From: Oscillospiraceae bacterium | Lineage (GTDB): Bacteria; Bacillota; Clostridia; Oscillospirales; Ruminococcaceae | DNA length: 14,257 nt | NCBI GenBank assembly: GCA_018380115.1 | Contig: JAGZUF010000037.1 | Coordinates: 1-14,257 of the forward strand | Reading direction: 5' to 3' | Shown here: piece by piece, positions 14,151-14,257 of the stretch | Layout: each line of letters starts with the position of its first letter | Numbering within the stretch: position 1 is the stretch's first letter | The notes under the pieces: generated by a model | What the model was told of the DNA's origin: nothing | Databases searched by the model: none | Seen by the model: the letters and a program-made list of their open reading frames with translations, nothing else | Made by a program: the position numbers and the translations under genes

Positions 14151-14257
14151 TTGTATGCTTTCGCGAAATGACACCCCCCAGCAGAGCTGGGGAGAGTAAA
14201 AAAGCTTTGGCTTCCAGCATCGAGCGAAGCGGGAAGAGATGAACAACTTTACGATTG
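14151..14257 (+). repeat. Structured interspersed element, copy A, 5' part
   Basis: Begins TTGTATGCTTTCGC as in copy C, then hairpin CCCCAGC-AGA-GCTGGGG (14176-14192), GAGAGTAAAAAAGCTTTGGC and the core stem GCTTC...GAAGC (about 14209-14229). It runs off the window in the same 22 bases that open the window, GAGATGAACA...TTACGATTG. Continuing from base 23 restores a copy of about 261 bp with landmark spacing equal to copy C. Confidence 0.75.

Noticed and set aside
1..14257. A plasmid or phage, given the matching ends
   Set aside because: No replication, partition, mobilisation, integrase or capsid gene is present; matching ends within a repeat element are equally explained by assembly.

Overview
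The window looks like GC-rich chromosomal DNA from a Gram-positive gut Clostridium-type bacterium (Bacillota, probably Oscillospirales, near Faecalibacterium/Subdoligranulum/Gemmiger). The evidence is strong AGGAGG ribosome binding sites, sigma-A type promoters, a manganese riboswitch ahead of a P-type ATPase, an Lsa-type ABC-F gene, and the GC-rich codon use. The taxon is inferred; no rRNA or other marker gene is present.

Left arm (1-6384), all coding on the minus strand. Reading from right to left: an Lsa-type ABC-F ribosome-protection gene with a promoter, a 5-codon leader ORF and a premature terminator, but interrupted by a one-base frameshift; then a promoter and yybP-ykoY (Mn2+) riboswitch controlling a P2-type cation ATPase; then a chloramphenicol-acetyltransferase-like enzyme 123 bp downstream; then a MATE transporter remnant lacking its first two thirds. 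Right of a divergent promoter pair (6356-6421) the main genes run on the plus strand: a nucleotidyltransferase-domain protein, then an esterase and RarA 38 bp apart, then a family 3 beta-glycosidase. Near the right end are a possible 62-residue ORF (minus), a four-helix membrane protein (minus) and a YegP/DUF1508 protein (plus) behind a strong promoter.

The most unusual content is a non-coding interspersed element of about 230-260 bp. It has a complete minus-strand copy (12629-12882), a shorter plus-strand copy (9514-9740), and a third copy split between the two ends of the window (14151-14257 and 1-176). The copies differ in sequence but keep hairpins at nearly constant spacing, with several compensatory stem changes. 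The first and last 22 bases of the window are identical, and joining the ends rebuilds a full-length element. The window is therefore either a circular or circularised contig of about 14,235 bp, or a linear contig broken inside two element copies. No plasmid replication, mobilisation or phage gene is seen.

There are no tRNA or rRNA genes, CRISPR arrays, transposases or integrases. The best candidates for something undescribed are the structured element family and the leader architecture of the ABC-F gene.
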